A stretch of DNA of 64,000 nucleotides, taken from the NCBI GenBank assembly GCA_027067955.1, contig JAMOUW010000059.1:53532-117531 (forward strand), written 5' to 3'. The notes below the pieces were generated by a model that was not told the origin of the DNA, made no database searches, and saw nothing but the letters and a program-made list of their open reading frames with translations. Every line of letters begins with the position of its first letter. The stretch's first letter is position 1. A program made the translations under genes and the position numbers. This DNA is from Thermaceae bacterium (GTDB lineage: Bacteria; Deinococcota; Deinococci; Deinococcales; Marinithermaceae). Of this stretch, positions 53,601-62,135 are shown piece after piece.

Positions 53601-54133
53601 GGCAGCACCTCGCGTATCATCGAATCTAGCTTCCCGGCGTCGATCGAGCCGGCATGCCGACCCAGCACCCGGCCATCAGCCGAAATCGCGAAGGTTTCCG
53701 GAACGCCGTACATCCCGTAGTCGATGCCCACCTTCCCCCGCGGATCATAAACATTGGGAAAAGTGAGGTTGAAACGGGATACGAATTTTTCCGCCTTGTC
53801 TATTTCGTCCTGTGTGTTTACGCCCACGAACATGACCCGGTCCCGGTAACGGCGCCAGGCGGTCTCCAACACCGGGGCCTCCTCATAGCAGGCCGGGTAA
53901 CACCAGCTGGCCCAGAAGTTGAGTATGATTGGTTTCTTTCCCAGAAAGTCGCTCAAATCAAGCCGATCCCCCCAGGACGCCCGCGAAGAAGGCAGGAGTT
54001 CCAAGTCGAAACCCGGAGCGGGCCGCCCCGCAAGCGCCGAAGGAAGCTCGCTGCGCTCGTCCTTGGTTTGCATTCCCCACCACAACAAAGCGCCGATGGC
54101 CAGCGCCAGCAGAACACCAAGAAAAGTCCTCAT
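53597..54133 (-). CDS. ccmG: Thiol:disulfide interchange protein CcmG/DsbE
   Basis: A 178-residue membrane-anchored thioredoxin-like protein. One helix (FLGVLLALAIGALLWWG) precedes a redoxin fold with active site WASWCYPACYEEAP. It keeps apocytochrome cysteines reduced, drawing electrons from CcdA (encoded at 62762-63445). ATG 54133 overlaps the ccmF stop by 4 nt; the longer frame lies in ccmF. Confidence 0.94.
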   Translation of the reverse strand: MRTFLGVLLALAIGALLWWGMQTKDERSELPSALAGRPAPGFDLELLPSSRASWGDRLDLSDFLGKKPIILNFWASWCYPACYEEAPVLETAWRRYRDRVMFVGVNTQDEIDKAEKFVSRFNLTFPNVYDPRGKVGIDYGMYGVPETFAISADGRVLGRHAGSIDAGKLDSMIREVLP

Positions 54134-56082
54134 ACGCCCACCTCCCCGGCGCCCGCCGACTTGCGCGCCGGTCTGGGGGCGGGCCAAAGGATCATGACGG
54201 TGCCTATCACCATCAGCACCGCAGAAACCCACAACCAGAACACCAGCGGCGTTACGACCAAACGTATCGTCGCCCAGCGGGCATTTTCCCGGTCAAAGGC
54301 CTGGAGTACCAGGTAATAGTCTTTCCCCAGGGTGTAAGCCACCGCCGGCGCGGCGAAGGGCGTACGTGAAGCACGGTAATAATTGAGGCGCGGGTGCAGG
54401 ACCCCCATTCCGCTCAGCTCGACGTCGGCGATTACCGAATAGCGATGGCTTTCCTCGACCGCGCGCAGAGCGTGCACCGTGATCGTAAGCCCCGCCACCT
54501 GCCAGGACTCCCCTATCTCAAGGGTTTTTTGCACATCGAGCCGGTAGCTTTGGCTGAAAGCGATGGCCAGCGCCGCCAGCGCCGCCGAAAAATGCACCAG
54601 GTAACCCCCGTAACGACGCTGCGCACCCACCAGTCCGCCCAGACCGGCCCGCACACCGCCCAGCGCCCGGCTGCGCCGCACGATGGGATTCAAAATCAAC
54701 CAGCCCAGGGCCACCAGGTTGAAGAGGAAGAGGCCCACGGTCAGGCTCACCCACGGGGTCCAGCCGGCGGCAAGGCCCGCAGCGGTACCCAGCACTAGCG
54801 CAATCGTCATCCAAACAACCACCCGCAGCGTTTCGGGATCGGCCCTGCGCCACGGAAGTACCGGCCCCAGAGCCATGAGCACGAGCATGGCGTAACCCAG
54901 AGGCACGAAGAGCTGGTTGAAAAAAGGGGCCCCGACCGACACCTTCGCCCCGTTGAAGGCTTCCACCAGCAGCGGAAAAAGCGTACCCAGGATGACCACG
55001 AAGGCCATGGTTACAAAAACGAGCGCGCCCGCGAGCAGCAGCCCTTCACGACTCCAGAAGCTGACGCTGCCCGCGTCCTGCACTTCAGAGGAAGCGCGTC
55101 CCAGGAGAGCGAATCCCACTGCCAGAATCACGAGCAGGAAACCCAGAAAAATGGGGCCTACGGGACCGCCGGCGAAGGCGTGCACCGATTCGATAACGCC
55201 CGAGCGGGTAAGGAAGGTGCCGAAGACCGTAGCCGCAAAGGCCAGGGTGACGAGAGCGAAGTTCCAGCTGCGGAACATACCGCGGCGCTCCTGCACCATG
55301 GCCGTGTGCAGGAAAGCGGTGGCCAGCAGCCAGGGGATGAAAGAGGCGTTCTCTACCGGGTCCCAGGCCCAGTACCCGCCCCAGCCGAGCACCTCGTAGC
55401 TCCACCAGCCACCCGCAAAGATGGCGGCCGTGAGAAACCCCCAGGCGAAGACAAGCCACCACTTGGTCTCGGCCACCCAGGTCTGGTAGCGGCGGGTGAC
55501 CATGGCGGCTATAGCGTGGGCGAAAGGAACGGAGAGTCCCACAAAACCCAAATACATGAGGATAGGGTGGACGGCCATCATCCAGTGGTTTTGCAGGAGC
55601 GGGTTGGGTCCTGGACCATCGGCGGGCGGATTGGGAACGGGAGTGAAGGGGTTGATGACGAAAAGGACGTTCACGAGGAAGAAGAGCTGGATAACGAAAA
55701 GGGTTCCCAGAGCCACCGGACTGGTCCAGTAGTCACGCATCCGAAGCCCAGCAAGCCAGGTGTAGAGCGTCTGCAGAAGCGCCCAGAGCAGGATCGAACC
55801 CTCGAGCGCCGCCCAGAGGGTGGCAAACTTTACCCAGGTGGGGCTTGCGCTGGTGTGATTGCGCGCGGTGTAGAGAATGGAAAAGTCGTCGGTGAGGAGC
55901 GCCCACTCGAGCGCGCCGAAGGCAACCAGCGTTCCCAGAAAGGCCAGCAGCGCGCTGCGCCTGGCCACTCGCACGTAGCGGGCGTCGCGCAAGCTCCAGG
56001 AAAAGATAACCGCCAGCAAGCCTGCAGCGCTAAAGAAGACCGCCAGCGAAAGCCCTACGTTGCCCAGCGCTCCCGGATTCAC
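54130..56082 (-). CDS. ccmF: Cytochrome c heme lyase CcmF
   Basis: A 650-residue integral membrane protein with about 15 helices that attaches heme to apocytochrome c. The tryptophan-rich WWD motif is clear (GGYWAWDPVENASFIPWLL), flanked by conserved histidine regions (LQNHWMMAVHPILMYLGFV, FLHTAMVQERRGMFRSWNF). It lies between ccmE and ccmG with 4-nt overlaps at both ends. Confidence 0.96.
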   Translation of the reverse strand: MNPGALGNVGLSLAVFFSAAGLLAVIFSWSLRDARYVRVARRSALLAFLGTLVAFGALEWALLTDDFSILYTARNHTSASPTWVKFATLWAALEGSILLWALLQTLYTWLAGLRMRDYWTSPVALGTLFVIQLFFLVNVLFVINPFTPVPNPPADGPGPNPLLQNHWMMAVHPILMYLGFVGLSVPFAHAIAAMVTRRYQTWVAETKWWLVFAWGFLTAAIFAGGWWSYEVLGWGGYWAWDPVENASFIPWLLATAFLHTAMVQERRGMFRSWNFALVTLAFAATVFGTFLTRSGVIESVHAFAGGPVGPIFLGFLLVILAVGFALLGRASSEVQDAGSVSFWSREGLLLAGALVFVTMAFVVILGTLFPLLVEAFNGAKVSVGAPFFNQLFVPLGYAMLVLMALGPVLPWRRADPETLRVVVWMTIALVLGTAAGLAAGWTPWVSLTVGLFLFNLVALGWLILNPIVRRSRALGGVRAGLGGLVGAQRRYGGYLVHFSAALAALAIAFSQSYRLDVQKTLEIGESWQVAGLTITVHALRAVEESHRYSVIADVELSGMGVLHPRLNYYRASRTPFAAPAVAYTLGKDYYLVLQAFDRENARWATIRLVVTPLVFWLWVSAVLMVIGTVMILWPAPRPARKSAGAGEVGV

Positions 56083-56510
56083 TTGGCCTCCTCTATCAGC
56101 CTGTGAACCTCGTCGGGGGTGTAGCCGCCGGTGGGCGGTGCCTGGTAAGTTTCGGAATGCTTAATGAGGAGGTTCTCGCCCTTAAACACCTTGCCGTCGA
56201 AGCGCCCCTCCACAACCACACCCTGGTTGTCCTTGAAGAGCTCCGGAGGCGTGCCTTCATGCCGAACGGGTATTTCCACCACACCATCGGTGACAACGAA
56301 CTCGAGTTCGAGCGTCCTGGGATCGAAACGGATCGAACCCTCTTTGACCAACCCGCCCAGGCGGATGCGCTTGCCCTCGTAACGGGCGGGGTTCTCAGCG
56401 TATTCGCTGGGAAGCACGTAATATACGAGGCTGTTTCCCAGCCCGCCGAAGGCCAGGTACGCTATCGCCGCGATGATTATCAAAAAACCAATCAGGTACT
56501 TAGTCTTCAC
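56079..56510 (-). CDS. ccmE: Heme chaperone CcmE
   Basis: A 143-residue protein with one N-terminal anchor (YLIGFLIIIAAIAYLAFGG) and an OB-fold domain (RLGGLVKEGSIRFDPRTLEL). The heme-binding motif is IKHSETYQ, of the usual HxxxY type. GTG 56510 lies within ccmD and follows GGGGGTGGG. It carries heme from CcmC to CcmF. Confidence 0.94.
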   Translation of the reverse strand: MKTKYLIGFLIIIAAIAYLAFGGLGNSLVYYVLPSEYAENPARYEGKRIRLGGLVKEGSIRFDPRTLELEFVVTDGVVEIPVRHEGTPPELFKDNQGVVVEGRFDGKVFKGENLLIKHSETYQAPPTGGYTPDEVHRLIEEAK

Positions 56511-56619
56511 GGCCCACCCCCGTAGCCCGCCACAGCAAATAGGCCCCGTAGCCGAAGATCAGCAAGTAGGTAGCGACGTATACTGCGGTAACGAAAACAC
56601 CCAGATCAGCTTTACCCAT
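56500..56619 (-). CDS. ccmD: CcmD-like small membrane protein
   Basis: A 39-residue peptide MGKADLGVFVTAVYVATYLL... with a single helix and a short C-terminal tail (LLWRATGVGRED). Size, topology and position between ccmC and ccmE fit CcmD, which helps release holo-CcmE from CcmABC. GGGAGGAG precedes ATG 56619, which overlaps the ccmC stop; its own stop lies inside ccmE. Confidence 0.85.
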   Translation of the reverse strand: MGKADLGVFVTAVYVATYLLIFGYGAYLLWRATGVGRED

Positions 56620-57304
56620 CCCACTCCTCCCGCTCGGCGAGGCGCGCTGCTATAGCGCCCTTTATGCGCAAGAAGGCGATGTAAAAAAGAGTTGTAGCCA
56701 GCAGATTGACCAGCATCGCCACCAGCATGCTCGCATCCATGTGCGTCTTGCGGTTAATGATGTCTATGGTGGCCGTCTGGTGGATGCTCCGCCACCAGTA
56801 AACCGACATGTAGTTGATGGGAATGTTGACCACCCCCAAAATGGCAGCGGCCGCGGCAGCCTTGGCGCGAAACTCTGGGTCTTCTATGGCGTGCCGGAGC
56901 AGGAAATAGCCCACGTAGAACGCGGTAAGGATGGCACTGGTGGTAAGACGGGGCTCCCAGGTCCAGAACACCCCCCAGGTGGGACGAGCCCACATCATGC
57001 CCCCGAAAAGCGTGAGCAACATAAATACCAGCCCGATTTCGGCGCTGGCCGCCGAAAGGCGATCGTACGCCGGGTTCTGCTTCCAGAGATAGAGTACGGC
57101 GTAGGTCATGGCTACGAAGAACGCCAGGTAGGCGACCCAGGCGGCGGCGACGTGCACGTAAAGGATACGGATCAAATATCCCTGCTGCACGTCTGGCGGA
57201 GCCTTGAACGCCAGGTACTGGCCGGCGGCGAATACCAGCAGGCCAGCGACCAGCAGGGCCCGCGAAGTTGGGTCCAGCTTAGAAGGCTTCTCGGCGTTGT
57301 TCAC
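56612..57304 (-). CDS. ccmC: Heme exporter/lyase CcmC
   Basis: A 230-residue, six-helix protein with the WWD motif (RPTWGVFWTWEPRLTTSAIL) and conserved His regions (LYVHVAAAWVAYLAFF, WWRSIHQTAT). It loads heme onto CcmE. GTG 57304 has AAGGAG 9 nt upstream. It is the first gene of this operon; in the usual order ccmA and ccmB would come directly before it, but here they lie 4.2 kb away. Confidence 0.95.
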   Translation of the reverse strand: MNNAEKPSKLDPTSRALLVAGLLVFAAGQYLAFKAPPDVQQGYLIRILYVHVAAAWVAYLAFFVAMTYAVLYLWKQNPAYDRLSAASAEIGLVFMLLTLFGGMMWARPTWGVFWTWEPRLTTSAILTAFYVGYFLLRHAIEDPEFRAKAAAAAAILGVVNIPINYMSVYWWRSIHQTATIDIINRKTHMDASMLVAMLVNLLATTLFYIAFLRIKGAIAARLAEREEWDG

Positions 57305-57448
57305 GCGTATATTCTCCTTCCCCTTTGGATGAAAACTGCGCAGAGCACCCGCCCTTTCTTGCGCTTCAAACTATCACACCCAGCATAAACCGGTCATGGA
57401 GGCGGATGAGGAACCCGAGAAGCCGGAAAGGGCACCGTACTTCTTGTT

Positions 57449-57471
57449 GAATATTTGTATTTGGTATATTC
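57449..57471. promoter_or_regulatory. Inverted repeat GAATAT-N11-ATATTC
   Basis: Two perfect 6-bp arms are separated by 11 nt in the AT-rich core and include a TATATT box. This could be an operator for a dimeric regulator. Confidence 0.4.
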
Positions 57472-57553
57472 ATTGACCACGACCAATTACTGCGCAACCT
57501 TCTGGGAATCCAGCAAGGGTCATTTTGGGACAAATAGCCTGATCTAACTTTTT

Positions 57554-57567
57554 ATGATGAGAATCAA
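57554..57567. promoter_or_regulatory. FNR/DNR-like box
   Basis: ATGAT-GAGA-ATCAA differs at one base from the TTGAT-N4-ATCAA consensus of CRP/FNR-family oxygen or nitric-oxide regulators. It is centred about 58 nt before the cytochrome start codon. Confidence 0.4.
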
Positions 57568-57618
57568 GAAACCGTATGGTGTACCGGTTGACGCCGGACG
57601 CAGAAGGGCAGGTTACGT

Positions 57619-59988
57619 ATGAAACGTTTCGTGTGGACGGCTCTGGCGATGCTGGCGGTAATCGCTTGGGCTCAGGTTCCGGAGAAGGTCAGCCCCGAGG
57701 TGGCGGCGCAAAAGGGATGTTTGAGCTGCCATGAAGGCATAGAGGACATCATGCCCGCGAACAGCGGCATGATGGGCCAGATAAGGGCTTTCGGGGCCAT
57801 GGCCGGCGATCCGGCGGGCTGCGTCGTCTGCCACGGCGGCAACCCCAAGGGACTGACCGCCAAAGAGGCGCACTCGGGAGCACCGCAGGCGTTGTCTGCA
57901 CGCGGGCCGGAAAACTTCTATCCCGACCCGGGCTCCATATGGATTGCCGACCGCACCTGCGGCCAGTGTCATCCGGGTTACGATTATCGCCTCAACCTGG
58001 CGCTGATGCAGACCGAAGCCGGTAAGATCCAGGGCAACCTGCACACCTGGGGCTTCCCCGAAACCTGGGACGGGAAAACCCCCTACGGCAACTACGACGT
58101 CAAAGACACCGACGGCCCCATGCCGCAGGTGGGAACCAAGGCCTACAAAAAATACATGGGGAAGCTCATGGAAATGTACCCCCAGGCTTTCCCCGCCGAG
58201 CTGAAGCAGATCCCCGAAGCCAGCCCGGAAGAAGTGCAGAAAGACCCCAAGCTGGCCGCGCTCACCTACCAGCGTCATGACTGCCAGCGCTGTCACGTGG
58301 GCGTCAACGGCCGCGAGAAGCGCGGTGACTATCGCGGCATGGGCTGCTCTTCATGCCATATTCTCTACGGCGACGAAGGGTTCTACGAGGGCAACGACCC
58401 CACCATCAAGGAAGACGAACGCGGGCACCCCCTCAAGCACCGCATCGTAGCCACGCGCGAAATAGGTGGAATCCATGAAGGAGCCAGCGGTGGCATCCCC
58501 ACCGCGACCTGCAATTCCTGCCACAACCGCGGTAAGCGCATCGGCGTCACCTTCCAAGGGCTGATGGAATTCCCCTATGGTACGCCACTCAATGACGAGG
58601 GCGGCACTCAACCTAAGCTGCACACGAAGAAGTACCTCTACATCGCCGACGACGTCCATCACCGCGGCGAACCCGGCAAGGGCGGCATGCTCTGTCAGGA
58701 CTGCCACACCACCATAGACATGCACGGTGACGGCAACATCTTCGCCACCACGCTAGCGCAGGTGGAGATCGAGTGCGAGGATTGCCACGGTACCCCCGAA
58801 AAATTCCCCTGGGAACTGCCGCTGGGCCAAGGCGAAGAGTTCGGCCGCGACATCGGCAACACCCCGCGCGGGCTGGCGGATGCGCCCCTGCCCGAAACCG
58901 CCGCATTCGCCACCTTCTACCCCAAGGAAGACGGCTACCTGTTAACCGCCCGCGGCAACCCCTTCGGCAACGTCGTCAAGAAGGGCGACAAGGTAATCGT
59001 ACACTCGGCCTCGGGCTCCGACTTCGAAGTGCCGGTGCTCAAAGCCATCAATAAGGCCGACGCCTGGGTGTCCGAAGATGCCAAGGTGGCGATGGTGTCG
59101 GTGGCAAAACACGCGGAGAACCTCGAGTGCTATGCCTGCCACGCCTCCTGGGTACCGCAGTGCTACGGCTGCCACGTCAAAGTAGACTACTCCGGCGGCA
59201 AAACCGGTACGGACTGGATCAAGTCGGGCACCTCCGTAGACGAACACGGCATGACCGCAGAGGCCGCGATCGGCTCGGGCGGCATCACCTCCCCCGGCAA
59301 GATCTCCGAGTCGCGCTCATATCTGCGCTGGGAAGATCCGGTCCTGGGCATCAACGGCGAGGGGCGGGTAACCCCGCTTATGCCCGGTTGCCAGGTGGTA
59401 TACACCGTCATTGATACCGAAGGTAAGACGATCGCGCATAACGTGATAGCGCGCTCGCCCGACGAGGCGGCCCAGCTGGGCCAGGATCTGGTTCCGCTGG
59501 CCATCGACATGGCACCGGCGCAACCTCATTCGGCCCTGCCCGAAGCGCGGCGCTGCGAGAGCTGCCACGACAACCCCAAAGCCCTGGGCTACGGCATCGA
59601 CGGCGGCATCTACCAGGGTCGCTACGCGGAAGACATCATCACCGACCTCACCGACCCGCGTACGGGCAAACCGCTGGCCAGAAACTACCAGGTGCAGATA
59701 CCGGCCATCCCCGACCTCACCTTCGACTGGTCGCAGATCGTCGACCCCAAGACCGGCAAACAGGTCGCCACCGTGGGCACCCACTGGCCGCTCTCGCGTT
59801 CCCTGCCCGCGGAAATGCGAGAAAACATGAATCGCAGCGGTCTCTGTATGGGCTGCCACAAGGAAATGACCAGCAGCAAGGTCTGGAGCGTAATAAGCAC
59901 CCCTGGCACCCTCAGCAACACCGGGCATCTCGACTTGATGCATCGTATGCTCCTCAAATACTATGAGGATGTCAAGAAGGGCAAGTAG
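57619..59988 (+). CDS. Secreted 12-heme cytochrome c
   Basis: A 789-residue protein with a signal peptide (WTALAMLAVIAWA-QVP) and no further membrane helix. Twelve CxxCH motifs lie at about residues 34, 68, 114, 222, 243, 298, 359, 386, 504, 515, 646 and 743. Hemes 9 and 10 form CYACHASWVPQCYGCH. A heme-free stretch (391-503) contains a beta-like GDKVIVHSASGSDFEV segment, and many non-motif His residues could be distal ligands. I cannot assign it to a known reductase (nitrite, tetrathionate, hydroxylamine). ATG 57619 follows AGAAGGGCAGG. A TPR lipoprotein and a secreted protein follow on the same strand. Confidence 0.92.
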   Translation: MKRFVWTALAMLAVIAWAQVPEKVSPEVAAQKGCLSCHEGIEDIMPANSGMMGQIRAFGAMAGDPAGCVVCHGGNPKGLTAKEAHSGAPQALSARGPENFYPDPGSIWIADRTCGQCHPGYDYRLNLALMQTEAGKIQGNLHTWGFPETWDGKTPYGNYDVKDTDGPMPQVGTKAYKKYMGKLMEMYPQAFPAELKQIPEASPEEVQKDPKLAALTYQRHDCQRCHVGVNGREKRGDYRGMGCSSCHILYGDEGFYEGNDPTIKEDERGHPLKHRIVATREIGGIHEGASGGIPTATCNSCHNRGKRIGVTFQGLMEFPYGTPLNDEGGTQPKLHTKKYLYIADDVHHRGEPGKGGMLCQDCHTTIDMHGDGNIFATTLAQVEIECEDCHGTPEKFPWELPLGQGEEFGRDIGNTPRGLADAPLPETAAFATFYPKEDGYLLTARGNPFGNVVKKGDKVIVHSASGSDFEVPVLKAINKADAWVSEDAKVAMVSVAKHAENLECYACHASWVPQCYGCHVKVDYSGGKTGTDWIKSGTSVDEHGMTAEAAIGSGGITSPGKISESRSYLRWEDPVLGINGEGRVTPLMPGCQVVYTVIDTEGKTIAHNVIARSPDEAAQLGQDLVPLAIDMAPAQPHSALPEARRCESCHDNPKALGYGIDGGIYQGRYAEDIITDLTDPRTGKPLARNYQVQIPAIPDLTFDWSQIVDPKTGKQVATVGTHWPLSRSLPAEMRENMNRSGLCMGCHKEMTSSKVWSVISTPGTLSNTGHLDLMHRMLLKYYEDVKKGK

Positions 59989-60001
59989 CGTGAGCTGAAC
60001 C

Positions 60002-60036
60002 GGGCGCGGGCTGGAGCCTTGCTCCAGCCCGCGCCC
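60002..60036 (+). terminator. Strong hairpin after the 12-heme cytochrome gene
   Basis: A perfect 16-bp stem, GGGCGCGGGCTGGAGC pairing with its complement around CTT. No U-run follows, so it may be a stability or attenuation element rather than a full stop. Confidence 0.65.
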
Positions 60037-60074
60037 CATCCTCACGTGCTAGATTGTGCGCCAGGAGACGACCC

Positions 60075-60869
60075 ATGTCCCGATATCGTTTCGCCCTCAT
60101 CCCGGTAATCGCCATAGCGTTGGCGCTGGCGGGCTGCAAGCCAGACGAAGAAAAGGCTTCCGGCTCCGCGGTAGCGCCCGCGACCGCAGAAGTGCCATCA
60201 AGCCCCCCAACATTGCCTCCCGGAGCCAAGGCGGGCCCCCTGGATCTCTCCAAAATCGGGCCTCACGACGAAGCTTACGCCCACGAAAGCCTGAACGCCG
60301 ACGAATGGGCAAGCGTGGCCCTCATGTATCAATCGAAAGGCCAGTTCGGGGAAGCGCTCTCCACCCTAGATCAGGCCATCGCCCGCTACCCGGGAAATGC
60401 CCACCTCTACGCGGTGCGCGGCGCTCTTTGGTTGCAACTCGAAGAATACGCCAAGGCGCTGGCCGACCTGGAACGCTCGCTCGAGCTCGCCGATGATCCC
60501 GGCGTAAGGGTGAACTACGCCGAGGCGCTGCGGCGCTTCGACCGCAAACAGGAAGCGCTGGCCAGCCTGGACCGGGCGCTGGAGACGAACCCCGGCTACC
60601 TGCCGGCACTCTTCAACCGCGGGGTATTGCGTTTTGAAATGGGCGACGAAAATGGGGCGCTGGCCGATTTCGATCGCGCCATCAACATCGACCCCAAGGC
60701 AGCTGCCCCGTATTTCAACCGCGCCGCGGTGCTCTGGGCGCTCGGCCAGAAAGAAGCGGCGATAGCCGATCTGGACGCCTTCATCGAACGCGCCCCGGTA
60801 GGTGCATGGAAGGAAACGGCGCGCGATCTGCGCTCTTCGTGGCAAGAACAGCTGGAGGCCAGGCAATGA
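60075..60869 (+). CDS. TPR-repeat lipoprotein
   Basis: A 264-residue protein with a lipobox (ALALAGCKPDE), a Pro/Ala-rich linker and about five TPR repeats from residue 75 on (MYQSKGQFGEALSTLDQAI, YFNRAAVLWALGQKEAAI). It is probably anchored in a membrane facing the periplasm and binds a partner protein. AGGAG is 8 nt before ATG 60075, and TAGATT at about 60050 may be a -10 box. Its position right after the cytochrome suggests a role in its assembly or docking. Confidence 0.82.
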   Translation: MSRYRFALIPVIAIALALAGCKPDEEKASGSAVAPATAEVPSSPPTLPPGAKAGPLDLSKIGPHDEAYAHESLNADEWASVALMYQSKGQFGEALSTLDQAIARYPGNAHLYAVRGALWLQLEEYAKALADLERSLELADDPGVRVNYAEALRRFDRKQEALASLDRALETNPGYLPALFNRGVLRFEMGDENGALADFDRAINIDPKAAAPYFNRAAVLWALGQKEAAIADLDAFIERAPVGAWKETARDLRSSWQEQLEARQ

Positions 60870-61444
60870 GGGCTCTGCTGCTGACTTTACTATTGCTGGC
60901 GGGCGGGCGGGTCCTGGCCGGTGATCCTCCAGCCCCGCACGACTTTACAGCGCTGCTTGCGGAGGCGGGCATGACGTACGAGCTTCCCGCCGGCTACACT
61001 CCCGCCCCTGTCGAGTTCAACGAGGTGCTACCCTACCAGTACCGGGTGCTCTCTAAAGATGGTCAGGTGGAAATCCGCTACGTCGTCTTCCCGCTCGCCC
61101 GCGTCGAGATCGACTACGACGATCCGCACTCGAGCGCCCCGGAACCCGACCACCTGTTCACCCTGCTCTTCCCCGGTATCCTCACGGAGATATCCGGCTG
61201 GGGGCGTTACAAGTCCAAGGAGTACCCCGGGGACGAGGCGCTCAGGCTATTTGGGGCCGACTGGGCAGCAGTGGCGGTACTGGAGGTGATCCCCGAGTAC
61301 AGCCGCGAGCGCCGCCAGGCTCTGGTTGTGGCCCTGCACCGCAACGGCCGCGCCGACGCCTACCAGATATTCCTCGGCAACGACCTCAAACGCTTGGGGG
61401 AAGAAGCAAAGCGGGTGCAGGGAGCCTTGCGTTTTGCAAATTAA
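60866..61444 (+). CDS. Secreted protein of unknown function
   Basis: A 192-residue protein with a signal peptide (LLLTLLLLAGGRVLA-GDP) and no cysteines for heme. The body holds ELPAGYTPAPVEFNEVLPYQYRV, a mixed alpha/beta pattern and a His/Asp/Pro-rich loop (DDPHSSAPEPDHL). I do not recognise the family. ATG 60866 overlaps the TPR stop by 4 nt, so the two are translationally coupled. It converges with ccmB (28-nt gap). Confidence 0.72.
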   Translation: MRALLLTLLLLAGGRVLAGDPPAPHDFTALLAEAGMTYELPAGYTPAPVEFNEVLPYQYRVLSKDGQVEIRYVVFPLARVEIDYDDPHSSAPEPDHLFTLLFPGILTEISGWGRYKSKEYPGDEALRLFGADWAAVAVLEVIPEYSRERRQALVVALHRNGRADAYQIFLGNDLKRLGEEAKRVQGALRFAN

Positions 61445-61472
61445 AACTCAAGGGCTTCTTTTCGCGCCCGCC

Positions 61473-62135
61473 TCAACCCTCGATGACACCCGGGAAAAGC
61501 ATGGTGCACAACGTGAGGTATATCACGTCAAAAACACCAAGCAGCTTCCACCAGCTGAGAATTTCTGAGAACTCGGCCCCGAAGGCGATTCCCAGCGTTG
61601 CCTTCACCGCGGCGAGCACGACCGGCAAAATCATGGGAAAAACCAGTAGATAGAGCAAAACATCGCGCGCCCTCAGACGCACGGTCAGGCCCGCGTAGAA
61701 GGCGGAGATCACGGTGTAACCGGTGCCTCCGAGTACCAGCGTAATGAAAAGCTGGGGCCAGGACGAAAGCGGCAGGTAGAACCAGGCGGCGACGAGCACC
61801 AGCAGGAACGCCCCCATCACTATCATCAGAAGCCAGAGGAAGAGCAGCTTGCCCACATAGATCCACTCGCGGCTCCCGGGGGTAAGCAGCAGATCGTCGA
61901 GGGTTTCGTTCTCCACTTCAAGCGCCCAGGCACGGCTCGCAAGCATGCTGCCCGCGAAAGCCAGAGCCACCCACAGCACCCCCGGCCCCGCCCGCCGCAG
62001 ATTGGCCTCGTCGGGACCGAAAGCGATACCCATGATAAAGAGCACGACGGCGATGAACGAAAAAGCCGAAAGCAGTCCCGCACGCCCGCGCCATTCCAGG
62101 CGCAGGTCGCGCAGCGCCAGCACCAGCGCCCTCAC
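61473..62135 (-). CDS. ccmB: Heme exporter subunit CcmB
   Basis: A 220-residue ABC permease with six helices (GVLWVALAFAGSMLASRAWAL, ENETLDDLLLTPGSREWIYVGK). Together with CcmA it drives release of holo-CcmE. It overlaps the ccmA stop by 4 nt. Confidence 0.93.
   Translation of the reverse strand: MRALVLALRDLRLEWRGRAGLLSAFSFIAVVLFIMGIAFGPDEANLRRAGPGVLWVALAFAGSMLASRAWALEVENETLDDLLLTPGSREWIYVGKLLFLWLLMIVMGAFLLVLVAAWFYLPLSSWPQLFITLVLGGTGYTVISAFYAGLTVRLRARDVLLYLLVFPMILPVVLAAVKATLGIAFGAEFSEILSWWKLLGVFDVIYLTLCTMLFPGVIEG

Larger units (their letters stand above)
57305..57618. promoter_or_regulatory. Divergent control region between ccmC and the 12-heme cytochrome gene
   Basis: The region is 314 nt long and its centre (57440-57570) is clearly more AT-rich than the flanking DNA. 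It contains an inverted repeat, an FNR-like box and TATATT/TATGGT elements, listed or mentioned separately. No gene is present. Confidence 0.6.

Noticed and set aside
57619-59988. Octaheme nitrite or tetrathionate reductase, or hydroxylamine oxidoreductase
   Set aside because: There are 12 CxxCH motifs rather than 8, no CxxCK, and spacing unlike what I remember of those families.
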